DNA of 35,244 bases, taken from assembly GCA_946631895.1 (NCBI GenBank), contig CAMPAN010000010.1, positions 1-35,244 of the forward strand, written 5' to 3'. Shown in pieces: positions 8,610 through 17,567 of this stretch. Position 1 is the stretch's first letter. Each line of letters starts with the position of its first letter. This DNA is from an uncultured Clostridia bacterium. Its GTDB lineage: Bacteria; Bacillota; Clostridia; Christensenellales; CAG-138. Position numbers and translations under genes: made by a program. Below the pieces are notes generated by a model. That model made no database searches, had not been told where the DNA came from, and was given only the letters and a program-made list of their open reading frames with translations.

Positions 8610-9562
8610 AACCGGTCCTTTGTCTCGGCGATATCTGCGCCGATATCATCATTCCCTACGCGGACGCTCTGAAAGCGAAATCCGATCCTGCATCCTGTCT
8701 GAATGCCGACGTGCGACCCGCAGAGGGCGGCAGCGCCGCGAACACCGCCTGTGCGATCGCACGGCTCGGCTTGCCCGTGCTGTTTGCCGGAACGTGCGGA
8801 CAGGACGCGTACGGACAGATGCTGAAAGCGGGACTTATACGCGAAGGCGTCGATACGTCGCTTCTTCGGATGGATCCCGGTATGCCCACGCAGCTCGTTC
8901 TGCTCGTGCTGAACGAACAGGGCGAACGCACGGCGTTTGCCTGTCCCGCGCATCTCGGTTCGCAGCACGCGATCCTCGAAGACCAGATCCCGGACGATAT
9001 TGCGGACCGCATTTCGTGGCTGCACTGCAACGGCATGATGCTGCGCGAAAACCCCGCCGCGAAGACGCAGCTTCGTCTGATGCGCGCGTGCCGCGACGCG
9101 GGGATCCCGGTGTCGTTCGACATCAACGTGCGTGTGGAAGCGCTGAAGAATCCGACCTTCCGGGAAAACCTCATGCAGGCAAAGCTGTTTGCGGACACGA
9201 TTCTGGGCTCGGCGATCGACGAGATCCCTCTGCTTGCGGAGGAGCGCGACGCCGAGCTTGCCGCCGAAAAGCTCGCGAAAACCGGCGCGACGGTCATCTC
9301 GCGCAGCGGCGATCAGGGCGCGGACCTGTACCGGAACGGAACGCGCATCCACGCCCCCGCCTTCCCCGTCGCCGTCGTCGATACGGTCGGCGCAGGCGAC
9401 ACCTTTGACGGCGCGTTCATTGCGGCGAAGCTGTGCGGGCTTTCCGACGCCGACGCGCTCAAGGAGGCAAACGCCGCCGCTGCCATCTGCGTCTCGAAAG
9501 CAAGCGGCAGAGGCTCGCCCCTGCGGGCGGAGCTCGACTCGTTCCTGGCGTCGGGCGATTGA
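8606..9562 (+). CDS. PfkB family carbohydrate kinase
   Basis: 318 aa; GGSAANTACAIARLG and DTVGAGDTFDGAFIAA motifs; ATGA overlap with the previous gene. Confidence 0.9.
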   Translation: MKPVLCLGDICADIIIPYADALKAKSDPASCLNADVRPAEGGSAANTACAIARLGLPVLFAGTCGQDAYGQMLKAGLIREGVDTSLLRMDPGMPTQLVLLVLNEQGERTAFACPAHLGSQHAILEDQIPDDIADRISWLHCNGMMLRENPAAKTQLRLMRACRDAGIPVSFDINVRVEALKNPTFRENLMQAKLFADTILGSAIDEIPLLAEERDAELAAEKLAKTGATVISRSGDQGADLYRNGTRIHAPAFPVAVVDTVGAGDTFDGAFIAAKLCGLSDADALKEANAAAAICVSKASGRGSPLRAELDSFLASGD

Positions 9563-9578
9563 CAAACGACGTTCTTCA

Positions 9579-9606
9579 CGCACCGGAAACGGTGCGTTTT
9601 TCTTTT
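9579..9606 (+). terminator. Rho-independent terminator
   Basis: GCACCGgaaaCGGTGC followed by GTTTTTCTTTT (starts cGCACCG at ~9580). Confidence 0.85.
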
Positions 9607-9687
9607 GCGCGGATCGTCCGTCTTGTCCGAGGAACCGCGCTTATGTAAGATAGTTGCGGAATATATGTAAAATCCGTCCTGCGTCGA

Positions 9688-9716
9688 TTGACATGCCTTG
9701 CAGACTGTGTTAATAG
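9688..9716 (+). promoter_or_regulatory. Promoter of gntR-ABC operon
   Basis: TTGACA-17-TAATAG. Confidence 0.6.
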
Positions 9717-9728
9717 TATTAGTACAGT
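9704..9728. promoter_or_regulatory. 25-bp palindromic operator candidate (GntR/YtrA)
   Basis: ACTGTgtTAATAgTATTAgtACAGT, both 5+5 nt arms perfectly complementary, overlapping the -10. Confidence 0.65.
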
Positions 9729-9749
9729 TGATACAGAAAGGAGCATGCC

Positions 9750-10139
9750 ATGTTCACCATCGACAAACTGTCGCGAACGCCGATCTATGAACAGCTGATC
9801 GCGCAATTCGAGTACGGGATCCTGTCCGGCGAGATCGCGGCAGACGGAAAGCTGCCGTCCGTGCGCGAGCTGTCGCAGGCGCTTTGCGTCAATCCGAACA
9901 CGCTGCAGCGGGCGTTCAACGAGATCGAAGCCCGCGGGCTGTGCTATTCCGTGCCCGGCAGCGGCAGATACATTGCCAAAGACGCGCTGGAGCGGCTCAA
10001 GGCGGGCATCGACCGTTCGCTTGCCGAGTTCGTCACCATGACCGAGCTTCTGAAAGCGCGCGGCGTTTCCGAACAGCTTTTGAAACAAACCGTGGAAACC
10101 GTCTATCAATCCAAATCCGGAAAGGAGACCGAATCATGA
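9750..10139 (+). CDS. GntR family transcriptional regulator (YtrA-like)
   Basis: 129 aa; PIYEQLIAQFEYGILSGEIAADGKLPSVRELSQALCVNPNTLQRAFNEIEARGL wHTH; SD GAAAGGAG. Confidence 0.92.
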   Translation: MFTIDKLSRTPIYEQLIAQFEYGILSGEIAADGKLPSVRELSQALCVNPNTLQRAFNEIEARGLCYSVPGSGRYIAKDALERLKAGIDRSLAEFVTMTELLKARGVSEQLLKQTVETVYQSKSGKETES

Positions 10140-11047
10140 TTACCATAACGGATGTGATCAAGCGATTTGACCGCAAGGTCGTGCTCGATCATCTGAACTG
10201 TACGATCCCGGAGGGCTGCGTTTACGGGCTTGTCGGCTCGAACGGCTCCGGAAAATCCACCCTTTTGCGGCTGATCTCCGGCATCTACCGTCCCGAGGGC
10301 GGCACGATCACGATCGACGGACAGCCGGTTTTCGACAATCCGGATGTCAAGAAACGGATCTCCTTTGTTCCGGACGAGCTGTTTTTCCTGCCGCATACGG
10401 ATCTTCGGCGCATGGAAAAGCTCTATGCCTCGGTCTTCGAAGGCTTTTCGCATGAGCGTTTCGAAGCGCTGCTCAAGGACTTTTCGCTCAATCCGAAAGC
10501 GAACATCAATACGTTCTCGAAGGGCATGCGGCGTCAGGCGGCGACGATTCTTGCGCTTTCCTGCCGTGCGGACTTCATTCTCTTCGACGAGACGTTCGAC
10601 GGGCTGGACCCGGTCATGCGCAACCTCGTGAAGAACCTCCTGTACCGCGAGGTAATCGAACGCAGGGCGACGGTCGTCATCACGAGCCACAGCCTGCGCG
10701 AGCTCGAAGACACCTGCGACCAGCTGGCGCTTCTGCATCAGGGCGGCATCATCTTTGAAAGCGACGTCGATCACCTCAAGACCTCGCTCTTTAAGGTGCA
10801 GGTGGCGTTCGAGGGTGATTACGACCGGACGCGCTTCGAGGGCGTCGATGTGCTGAACTTTACAAAGCGCGGCAGCGTGGCGTCGATGATCGTACGCGGC
10901 GACCGCGCCGAAACCGAAGCGAGGATCACGGCGATGCATCCGGTGCTGTTCGAGATCCTGCCCCTCTCGCTCGAGGAGGTCTTCGTCTATGAGATGGGAC
11001 AGCGCGGCTATGAATTCTCCGAAGTGCTGAAACAGGAGGTGCAGTAA
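10136..11047 (+). CDS. ABC transporter ATP-binding protein
   Basis: Start ATG overlaps gntR stop (ATGA). Walker A GSNGSGKST, signature-region FSKGMRRQA, Walker B FILFDETFDGLD. The supplied ORF (9884) over-extends upstream. Confidence 0.93.
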   Translation: MITITDVIKRFDRKVVLDHLNCTIPEGCVYGLVGSNGSGKSTLLRLISGIYRPEGGTITIDGQPVFDNPDVKKRISFVPDELFFLPHTDLRRMEKLYASVFEGFSHERFEALLKDFSLNPKANINTFSKGMRRQAATILALSCRADFILFDETFDGLDPVMRNLVKNLLYREVIERRATVVITSHSLRELEDTCDQLALLHQGGIIFESDVDHLKTSLFKVQVAFEGDYDRTRFEGVDVLNFTKRGSVASMIVRGDRAETEARITAMHPVLFEILPLSLEEVFVYEMGQRGYEFSEVLKQEVQ

Positions 11048-11048
11048 G

Positions 11049-13184
11049 ATGAAACGGGCTTTGATCCATCGCGGATACTTCCGTGAACTGTTCCGTCAAC
11101 TCCGCACAAAGGGTCTCGTCGGCACGATCATCCTTGCCGGATTGAATCTTATCATCTTTTCCGCACTGATCATGCGCGATCCGGTGAGCGCGTCCGTGAC
11201 GCATTACGACCCGCGGCTCATGGCGCTGCCGATGCTGCTGTTCCTCTATGTGATGTCGCCGATCATGGTGTTCGGCGCGTTCCGCTGGCTCAACAAGCGC
11301 GTGCAGAGCGACTTCTACCACGCGCTTGCGCTGACGCGCGTGCAGACGTACGCGTCCACCGCCGCGGCGATCTTCCTCTGGATTCTGATCGCGCTCGGTT
11401 CGTATGCCGTCGTCAACGTGCTTCTGTTCACGGTCTTCGGGCTGCCGATCAACTATCTGCTGTACCTCTGCGTATTTCTCAACATGCTGATCGCGGCGAT
11501 CGGGATCGTTTCGGCGTTCATGATCGGCAGCGCGCTCTGCGGAAGACGGTTCCCGGCATTCTTCCAGTCGGTCACGGTGCTGTTTCTGCCGCGTATTCTG
11601 CTCACCGCGTTCCGGATGTTCGTGGAAGCGGACAGCGGGCTTACGACGCCGTTCTCCATGCTGCCGTTTTTCCTGAATCCGGAATTCAACATTGCGGCGA
11701 CGCCGATCCATTCGCTGATCTACGGCATCAACTTTGCGAACGTCCCCGCCATGCTGTATTCGCTCGTCTACGGCGCGCTGCTTCTGACGCTCGGCAGCAT
11801 CGCCTTCAAAAAGCGCAAATCCGAGCTTGCGGAGAATCCGTACGCGAGCAGGGTTCTGCAAACGGCGGCGCGCGTCGTCTTCGGCATGCCGCAGCTCCTA
11901 TTCGTCATCATCATTCTGAACCTGAAGGTCTGCTGGAAATACAATATGCAGTCCTTCGAGCAAACGGTGCTGCTCCCGCTGATCGTGACGGCGTTCTTCT
12001 TCTCCTTCGTCTTCTACTGCCTCTACGAGCTGATTTCGTCCAGAAAGATGAAGCCGGTTCTGAAAGCGATGCCGTTCTACGGGATCTGCGTCGTTCTGGC
12101 GCTGTTCTATATCTTCGTCCCGAACTGGGTCGCTTCGGCGCGCACGCCCGTCTCGCTTGAAAAGGAGGAGATCCGGTCCTATCAATTCAACGACGAATCT
12201 TCGCTGCTGATGCCGAAATCCGTGCTGGGCGCGGAAAACTATCCGGACTATCTGCTGCACCGGCACAGGTTCGATCTCCTCAAGGGCAAAGCGCTCGTTG
12301 CCGCGCAATCGCAAAAGAACGCCAAGGTCATTGATTACAGTGACTTTTACGACACGCTCGTCGTCGTCCGGAACGGCGGTCTGTTCCGCAAGACGGTTGC
12401 GATGCAGCCGAGCGCCATGCAGAACAGCAAGGATCAGCTTGCAGAGATATGTCTCGAGGATCCGTCGTTTTATGAAGCGCTCGCGACCTATCCGAAAGGT
12501 ATGATCTGGTATTCGTGCGAGGGACTGACGGCGGCGGAATCGAGAAACGTCGGACGGCTGTTCCGCGAAGACTTTGCAAAGCTGAATGCGGATGAGCGCA
12601 TTTCGCTGATTCAGAACTCCGGCGATCTCAGGCTCCCCACGGGTCCGATCTCTGCGTCCGATCTCGATATCACGCTGTATGTCTCCCGCGGGACCAGCAA
12701 TTATTATGTCAGGTACCGGGTCGGCGAGCTGACGCCGAACGCCGCAAAAGCGCTGCTGGGATACCTCAACGCACGTTACGAGAAGAACGTGCGGGAAGGG
12801 CTGCGCGAGTTTGTCAACTGGATGGAGCATCCCTCCAATATGCCGGAAAACGACGTCTTCTATATCGGCACCTACAACGTACAGACCTACCGTCTGCTCT
12901 CTTACGACGATTCGAAGAAGAATCTGACGCCGAAGGAAAGCCATCCCGAGGCGTATCAGATCCTGAAAGCGCTCTGCGACGCGCCGCTTGCAGAGGATAC
13001 GGAGAACTGCGTTTCGGTCCGGTTCATGAACTACACGGGCAATTTCACCGGGATCGTTTCGGCAAACGATTTCCGGTATCCGACCGCAGTCTTCAAGGCG
13101 GACGATCCGCTGATGCAGGCGATCATGCAGATGATCACCGGCGACTCCCTCGAAGACTTTACGCTTTCCTATGACGGCGTCTGA
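11049..13184 (+). CDS. ABC transporter permease with large C-terminal soluble domain
   Basis: 711 aa; N-terminal multi-TM region and long extracytoplasmic C-terminus; immediately follows the ATPase. Confidence 0.85.
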   Translation: MKRALIHRGYFRELFRQLRTKGLVGTIILAGLNLIIFSALIMRDPVSASVTHYDPRLMALPMLLFLYVMSPIMVFGAFRWLNKRVQSDFYHALALTRVQTYASTAAAIFLWILIALGSYAVVNVLLFTVFGLPINYLLYLCVFLNMLIAAIGIVSAFMIGSALCGRRFPAFFQSVTVLFLPRILLTAFRMFVEADSGLTTPFSMLPFFLNPEFNIAATPIHSLIYGINFANVPAMLYSLVYGALLLTLGSIAFKKRKSELAENPYASRVLQTAARVVFGMPQLLFVIIILNLKVCWKYNMQSFEQTVLLPLIVTAFFFSFVFYCLYELISSRKMKPVLKAMPFYGICVVLALFYIFVPNWVASARTPVSLEKEEIRSYQFNDESSLLMPKSVLGAENYPDYLLHRHRFDLLKGKALVAAQSQKNAKVIDYSDFYDTLVVVRNGGLFRKTVAMQPSAMQNSKDQLAEICLEDPSFYEALATYPKGMIWYSCEGLTAAESRNVGRLFREDFAKLNADERISLIQNSGDLRLPTGPISASDLDITLYVSRGTSNYYVRYRVGELTPNAAKALLGYLNARYEKNVREGLREFVNWMEHPSNMPENDVFYIGTYNVQTYRLLSYDDSKKNLTPKESHPEAYQILKALCDAPLAEDTENCVSVRFMNYTGNFTGIVSANDFRYPTAVFKADDPLMQAIMQMITGDSLEDFTLSYDGV

Positions 13185-13236
13185 CGCAACGGAAAAGCCG
13201 GACGCCGAACGCGCGCGTAAAGTCCCGCATATAAAA

Positions 13237-13266
13237 GAAAGCTCTCCTTTCCGGAGAGCTTTTTTG
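13237..13266 (+). terminator. Rho-independent terminator (possibly bidirectional)
   Basis: AAGCTCTCCtttcCGGAGAGCTTTTTT-type hairpin, A-rich 5' and T-rich 3' flanks. Confidence 0.8.
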
Positions 13267-13274
13267 TATGGACC

Positions 13275-13841
13275 TTATTTTGCGGCGGTGCGCTTTTCGA
13301 CAAATGCGAGAAAGAACAGATACGCGCCCGCAAGGACGAGGATCCCGGCGACGATATAGTACCGTGTGGACGAGACCTTCGGCGAGGGGTCGATGAGCTC
13401 GGAAATATCCGTCAGCCCCATATAGCGGTCCTGAAACACGGCTTCATAATGTCCGTCGACCGGATAGACGTAGACGTACCGCTTGATCTCGGTGCGCTTT
13501 GTGACTTCGTTGGTCTCCTCCGGTATTTCGGTCATGCTTGCCTGTTCGGCGCGCATTTCATCGTACTTATAGGAATAGTAATCGTCTGCGTCGACGTTGT
13601 TTTCGAGAACGATCTCGCCGTATCTCGGATCAATGTGACGGTACATAACGATGTACTGAGTCAGATTGTTTTCGTCCTTTTCCTGCCGTGCGTCAAACGC
13701 TTCGAACGTCAGTTCTCCGAGCGACGTCAGCCCCGGGATCACTGCGGGCTGCATCGATACGCGAATGCCGACGATCAGCAGAATGACCGCCCCGATGATG
13801 CACAGCGTTGCCAGAATGATGAAAAACGGTTTGCGTTTCAT
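13275..13841 (-). CDS. Hypothetical membrane protein (two TM segments flanking a soluble domain)
   Basis: 188 aa; N-terminal IILATLCIIGAVILLIVGI and C-terminal YIVAGILVLAGAYLFFLAF TM. Confidence 0.75.
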   Translation of the reverse strand: MKRKPFFIILATLCIIGAVILLIVGIRVSMQPAVIPGLTSLGELTFEAFDARQEKDENNLTQYIVMYRHIDPRYGEIVLENNVDADDYYSYKYDEMRAEQASMTEIPEETNEVTKRTEIKRYVYVYPVDGHYEAVFQDRYMGLTDISELIDPSPKVSSTRYYIVAGILVLAGAYLFFLAFVEKRTAAK

Positions 13842-13878
13842 ATGCCTGTCCTCTCTTCGCGGCTTTCACCGCATGCGT

Positions 13879-16236
13879 TCATGATTTCAAGGTCACGACC
13901 GTGACGCCCGCGTCGCCTTCGCCGTAGGCGCCGATGCGAAAGCTTTTCACGCGCGGATGGGTCTTCAGATAGTTCTGCACGCCCGCGCGCAGTGCGCCGG
14001 TGCCCTTGCCGTGGATGATGTTGAATTCGGTTCTCCCGGTGCGCACGCAGTCGTCGATGAACGCGTCGATCTCGAGAATCGCGTCGTCCACGAGGAAGCC
14101 TCTGAGATCGAGCTCGTATTTGACGGTCTTGATGTCCGTCATGATCTCACGCGGGCGCGTCACCGCGCGCGGCGCTTCCTTTTTCTGTGTTGCGATGCGG
14201 AGATCGCCGAGCGGCACAAAGACCTTGATGGGTCCTGCCTGCACCTGCACCTGTCCGCGCGCGTCCTGCGGTCTGACGACCGTTGCGGTGTTGTTGAGAC
14301 TGACCACAAACACAGTCTGTCCGCGGATGACGGAAGACGGTGTTTCGCCCTCGTCGCCGTTCGATTCGATGCGGTCCGACAGCGCTTCCGAGGATTTCCG
14401 CAGTTTGTCCCGCGAGGATTGGATCGCGCGTTCGAGCGCTTTGGTGTCGATGTTTTTGACCTGTCTGAGCTCCGTGATCAGCGATTCCATTTCGTGCTTG
14501 GTCGAAGCGACAAAGCTCTTCGCTTCCTCCCTTGCCTTTTCCCGGATCGCCGCGCGGTCGTCACGGAGTTTTTTGCGCTCGTTCTCGAGCGCGATGCGTT
14601 CCGCTCTCGCCTTTTCGAGCTCTTCGGTGAGCTCGGTCGCCTGCTGTTCGGCGAGCTTCCGCTGCTGTTCCGCGCCGGAAAGCACGTCCTCGAACGCGAC
14701 GTCCTCGCGCTTCAGATACTCCTTCGCCTGTTCGATGATCGCGTCGTCGAGCCCGAGGCGCTTGCTGATTTCGAACGCGTTGGACTTGCCGGGTATGCCG
14801 ATATAGAGCTTATAGGTCGGGCAGAGACGGTCCACGTCGAATTCCATCGACGCGTTCTGCATGCCCTCGTGCGTCAGCGCGAAGGCCTTGATCTCGGAAT
14901 AGTGCGTGGTGGCGAACGTGGTCGCGCCCGCTTCCTGCAGATGCTTCAGGATCGCCTGCGCCAGCGCTGCGCCCTCGTTCGGATCGGTGCCCGCGCCGAG
15001 TTCGTCCAGAAGCACCAGCGTATCGTCTCCCGCTTCCTTCAGGATGCCGACAAGATTCGTCATATGCGCGGAGAACGTGGACAGCGACTGCTCGATGGAC
15101 TGCTCGTCGCCGATGTCCGCAAAGACCTCGCGGAACACCGCGATCTCGCTCGATTCGTCCGCCGGGATGAACATGCCCGCGCTCGCCATCAGCGTGAACA
15201 GACCGACGGTTTTCAGCGTGACCGTTTTGCCGCCGGTGTTCGGACCGGTGACGATCAGCGTATCGTAGCCGTCGCCGATCCACACGGAGATCGGAACGAC
15301 GGTGTTTTTGTCGATCAGCGGGTGTCTGCCGTTTTTGATGCGGATGAGGCTTTGGTCGTTCAGCTTCGGACAGTACGCGCGCATGTCGCGCGCAAGGATC
15401 GCCCTTGCAAAGATGCAGTCGAGATTGCCGAGGAGCATCAGGCTCTGATACAGCTCGTCCGCATACGGCGCGATGAGCGCGGTGAGCCCCGCAAGAATGC
15501 GTTCAATCTCGCGCTTCTCCTCCGCCTGCAGCTGCTTATATACATTGCCGAGCTCGACGACCGCGGCGGGCTCGATGAAGACGGTCTGTCCGCTGCCGCT
15601 CTGATCGTGGATGAGTCCGCCGATCTGCGCGCGGTGCTCCGCCTTGACGGGGATCGCGTAGCGTCCGTTGCGTACGGTGACGATCGGCTCCTGGAGATAT
15701 TTCTGATACAGCGGGCTTTTGATGATGCTGTTCAGTTTGTCCTTGACGCGCTCCGCGGTGATGCGAAGCTGTCTGCGAATGCGGGCAAGCTCGGGCGAAG
15801 CGTTGTCGAAGATCTCGTCTTCGCTCAGAATACAGCGCGCGATCTCGCTCTCGATCTCGCTGTGCGCAGAGAGCGGATTTGCCAGCCGGTGCAGTTCCTG
15901 CGCGTCCTCCGCCGCAAGCAGATGCTCCCTTGCGCGGCGGCTTGCCTTGAAGCACGCGGCAAGGTTCAGAAGCTCTGCGGGCGACAGCGCGTATGACGCG
16001 CGTACCCGCTGCAGCGTCACGCGCGCGTCCGGGAACGTATCGATCGGACTTCCGCCGATGCGCCGGCAGATCGCGTCCGCTTCCCACGTCTGCTGCAGAA
16101 GCATTTGCGCGCGTTCGAGATCGTCGGTCGGCGAAAGCTGCTCAACGAATTCGCGCCCGATGTCAGACGCGGTATGGGTCGCACATTGGGCGCGGATCTT
16201 ATCGAATTCTAAACTTTTTAATGCTCTTTCGTTCAT
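13879..16236 (-). CDS. mutS2: Endonuclease MutS2
   Basis: 785 aa; VTGPNTGGKTVTLKTVGL Walker A, DELGAGTDPNEGAALA, C-terminal Smr domain (LDLRGFLVDDAILEIDAFIDD...IIHGKGTGALR). Confidence 0.96.
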   Translation of the reverse strand: MNERALKSLEFDKIRAQCATHTASDIGREFVEQLSPTDDLERAQMLLQQTWEADAICRRIGGSPIDTFPDARVTLQRVRASYALSPAELLNLAACFKASRRAREHLLAAEDAQELHRLANPLSAHSEIESEIARCILSEDEIFDNASPELARIRRQLRITAERVKDKLNSIIKSPLYQKYLQEPIVTVRNGRYAIPVKAEHRAQIGGLIHDQSGSGQTVFIEPAAVVELGNVYKQLQAEEKREIERILAGLTALIAPYADELYQSLMLLGNLDCIFARAILARDMRAYCPKLNDQSLIRIKNGRHPLIDKNTVVPISVWIGDGYDTLIVTGPNTGGKTVTLKTVGLFTLMASAGMFIPADESSEIAVFREVFADIGDEQSIEQSLSTFSAHMTNLVGILKEAGDDTLVLLDELGAGTDPNEGAALAQAILKHLQEAGATTFATTHYSEIKAFALTHEGMQNASMEFDVDRLCPTYKLYIGIPGKSNAFEISKRLGLDDAIIEQAKEYLKREDVAFEDVLSGAEQQRKLAEQQATELTEELEKARAERIALENERKKLRDDRAAIREKAREEAKSFVASTKHEMESLITELRQVKNIDTKALERAIQSSRDKLRKSSEALSDRIESNGDEGETPSSVIRGQTVFVVSLNNTATVVRPQDARGQVQVQAGPIKVFVPLGDLRIATQKKEAPRAVTRPREIMTDIKTVKYELDLRGFLVDDAILEIDAFIDDCVRTGRTEFNIIHGKGTGALRAGVQNYLKTHPRVKSFRIGAYGEGDAGVTVVTLKS

Positions 16237-17567
16237 TTGTGGATCTGATTCATGTCGCCGACGGTGACCCGGAGTTCCAGCGTTTCGCCGTTGCGCTCCA
16301 CTTTGAGCGTAACCACGTCGCCGACCTGCTTCGCACGGATCGCCAGAACGAACTCGTCCTGCGTCATTTCCTTGTCGTCCAGGCTGATGAGCCGGTCGCC
16401 CTTCATGACGCCGGCGGCTTCGGCGGGACCGCCCTCGGAAACGCTGTAGATATAGACGCCGGGGGTTTTGATCAGCGCGGTCGGTTCCAGATACGTAACG
16501 ATGGTGATGCCGATGCCGGGGCGTACGGTGGAACCGTTCTGAATCAGCGATTCCGCAATCTTCATGACGTTGTTGATCGGCAGCGCAAAGCCGATGCCCT
16601 CGGAGGAGATGGCCTGACCCATTTCGTCGATGCCTGCGGAGGTGTACTTCGCGCTGGTGACGCCGATGACCTCGCCGCGCATATTGATGAGCGGACCGCC
16701 GCTGTTGCCCGGGTTGACTGCGGCGTCGGTCTGCATGTATTCGTTGACAAAGCCCTCGATATTGATTTCACGCGAAAGCGCCGAAACGATGCCGAACGTG
16801 ACCGAGCCGGAAAGCTCGTCCGCGCTGATCGGATCGCCGATCGCAAGCACGAATTCGCCGACGCGCGCCTTCGAAGAATCGCCGATCGGGAGCGCCGTCA
16901 GTCCCGTTTCGTCGATGTGCAGAACCGCAACGTCCGTCTGAATGTCGCCGCCGACGAGCTGCGCCTCGACCAGTTTGCCGTTTGTAAGCGAAACATACAG
17001 CTTTTCCGCGCCTTCGACGACGTGGTGGTTCGTGATGATGTAGCCGTTTTCGGTATAGACAAAGCCGGATCCGCTGCCCGCGAGCTTCGGTTCTCCCGCG
17101 GATCCCTTCGGACGCTGATAGTTGAGGACGCCGATGACGCCGGGCTGCACCGCCTCGACGACGTCGGGAATGCCGTCAAACTCTTTGAAATCGAACGGCT
17201 GCGCAAGATATGGATCGATATCCGTTTCGGGAACGATCGCGGGCATCGGCGTAGCTGCGGTCTCCGGTTCGACAGGCGCCGGCGTTTCGGCGGATACCTG
17301 CGGCTGCTCGGAAACTGCCGGCTGTTTTTCAACCGACGGGTCCCTTTGCGCAGGGACGCACGGATTGACGACATACTGCCCTGCATAGTCGGAAAGCGCT
17401 TTCCACGCCTGTCCGTCGTTCGTCAGCGCGAAGAACGCGCCTGCGCCCAAAAGCAGTGCGATGATGACGCACAGAATGATGACAAGGATGTTGCCGCCGC
17501 GGCGCGCGCGCCGGACCGACGCCGTGTTTTTGTAATCACAGGGATACGGTATTATTTTGCGAAACAT
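16233..17567 (-). CDS. Trypsin-like serine protease, HtrA/DegP family with PDZ domain
   Basis: Start MFRKIIPYP with SD GGAGGT; triad motifs ITNHHVVEGA, DVAVLHID, NPGNSGGPL; C-terminal PDZ. The supplied ORF start at 17969 is out-of-frame overlap with the kinase gene. Confidence 0.93.
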   Translation of the reverse strand: MFRKIIPYPCDYKNTASVRRARRGGNILVIILCVIIALLLGAGAFFALTNDGQAWKALSDYAGQYVVNPCVPAQRDPSVEKQPAVSEQPQVSAETPAPVEPETAATPMPAIVPETDIDPYLAQPFDFKEFDGIPDVVEAVQPGVIGVLNYQRPKGSAGEPKLAGSGSGFVYTENGYIITNHHVVEGAEKLYVSLTNGKLVEAQLVGGDIQTDVAVLHIDETGLTALPIGDSSKARVGEFVLAIGDPISADELSGSVTFGIVSALSREINIEGFVNEYMQTDAAVNPGNSGGPLINMRGEVIGVTSAKYTSAGIDEMGQAISSEGIGFALPINNVMKIAESLIQNGSTVRPGIGITIVTYLEPTALIKTPGVYIYSVSEGGPAEAAGVMKGDRLISLDDKEMTQDEFVLAIRAKQVGDVVTLKVERNGETLELRVTVGDMNQIHK

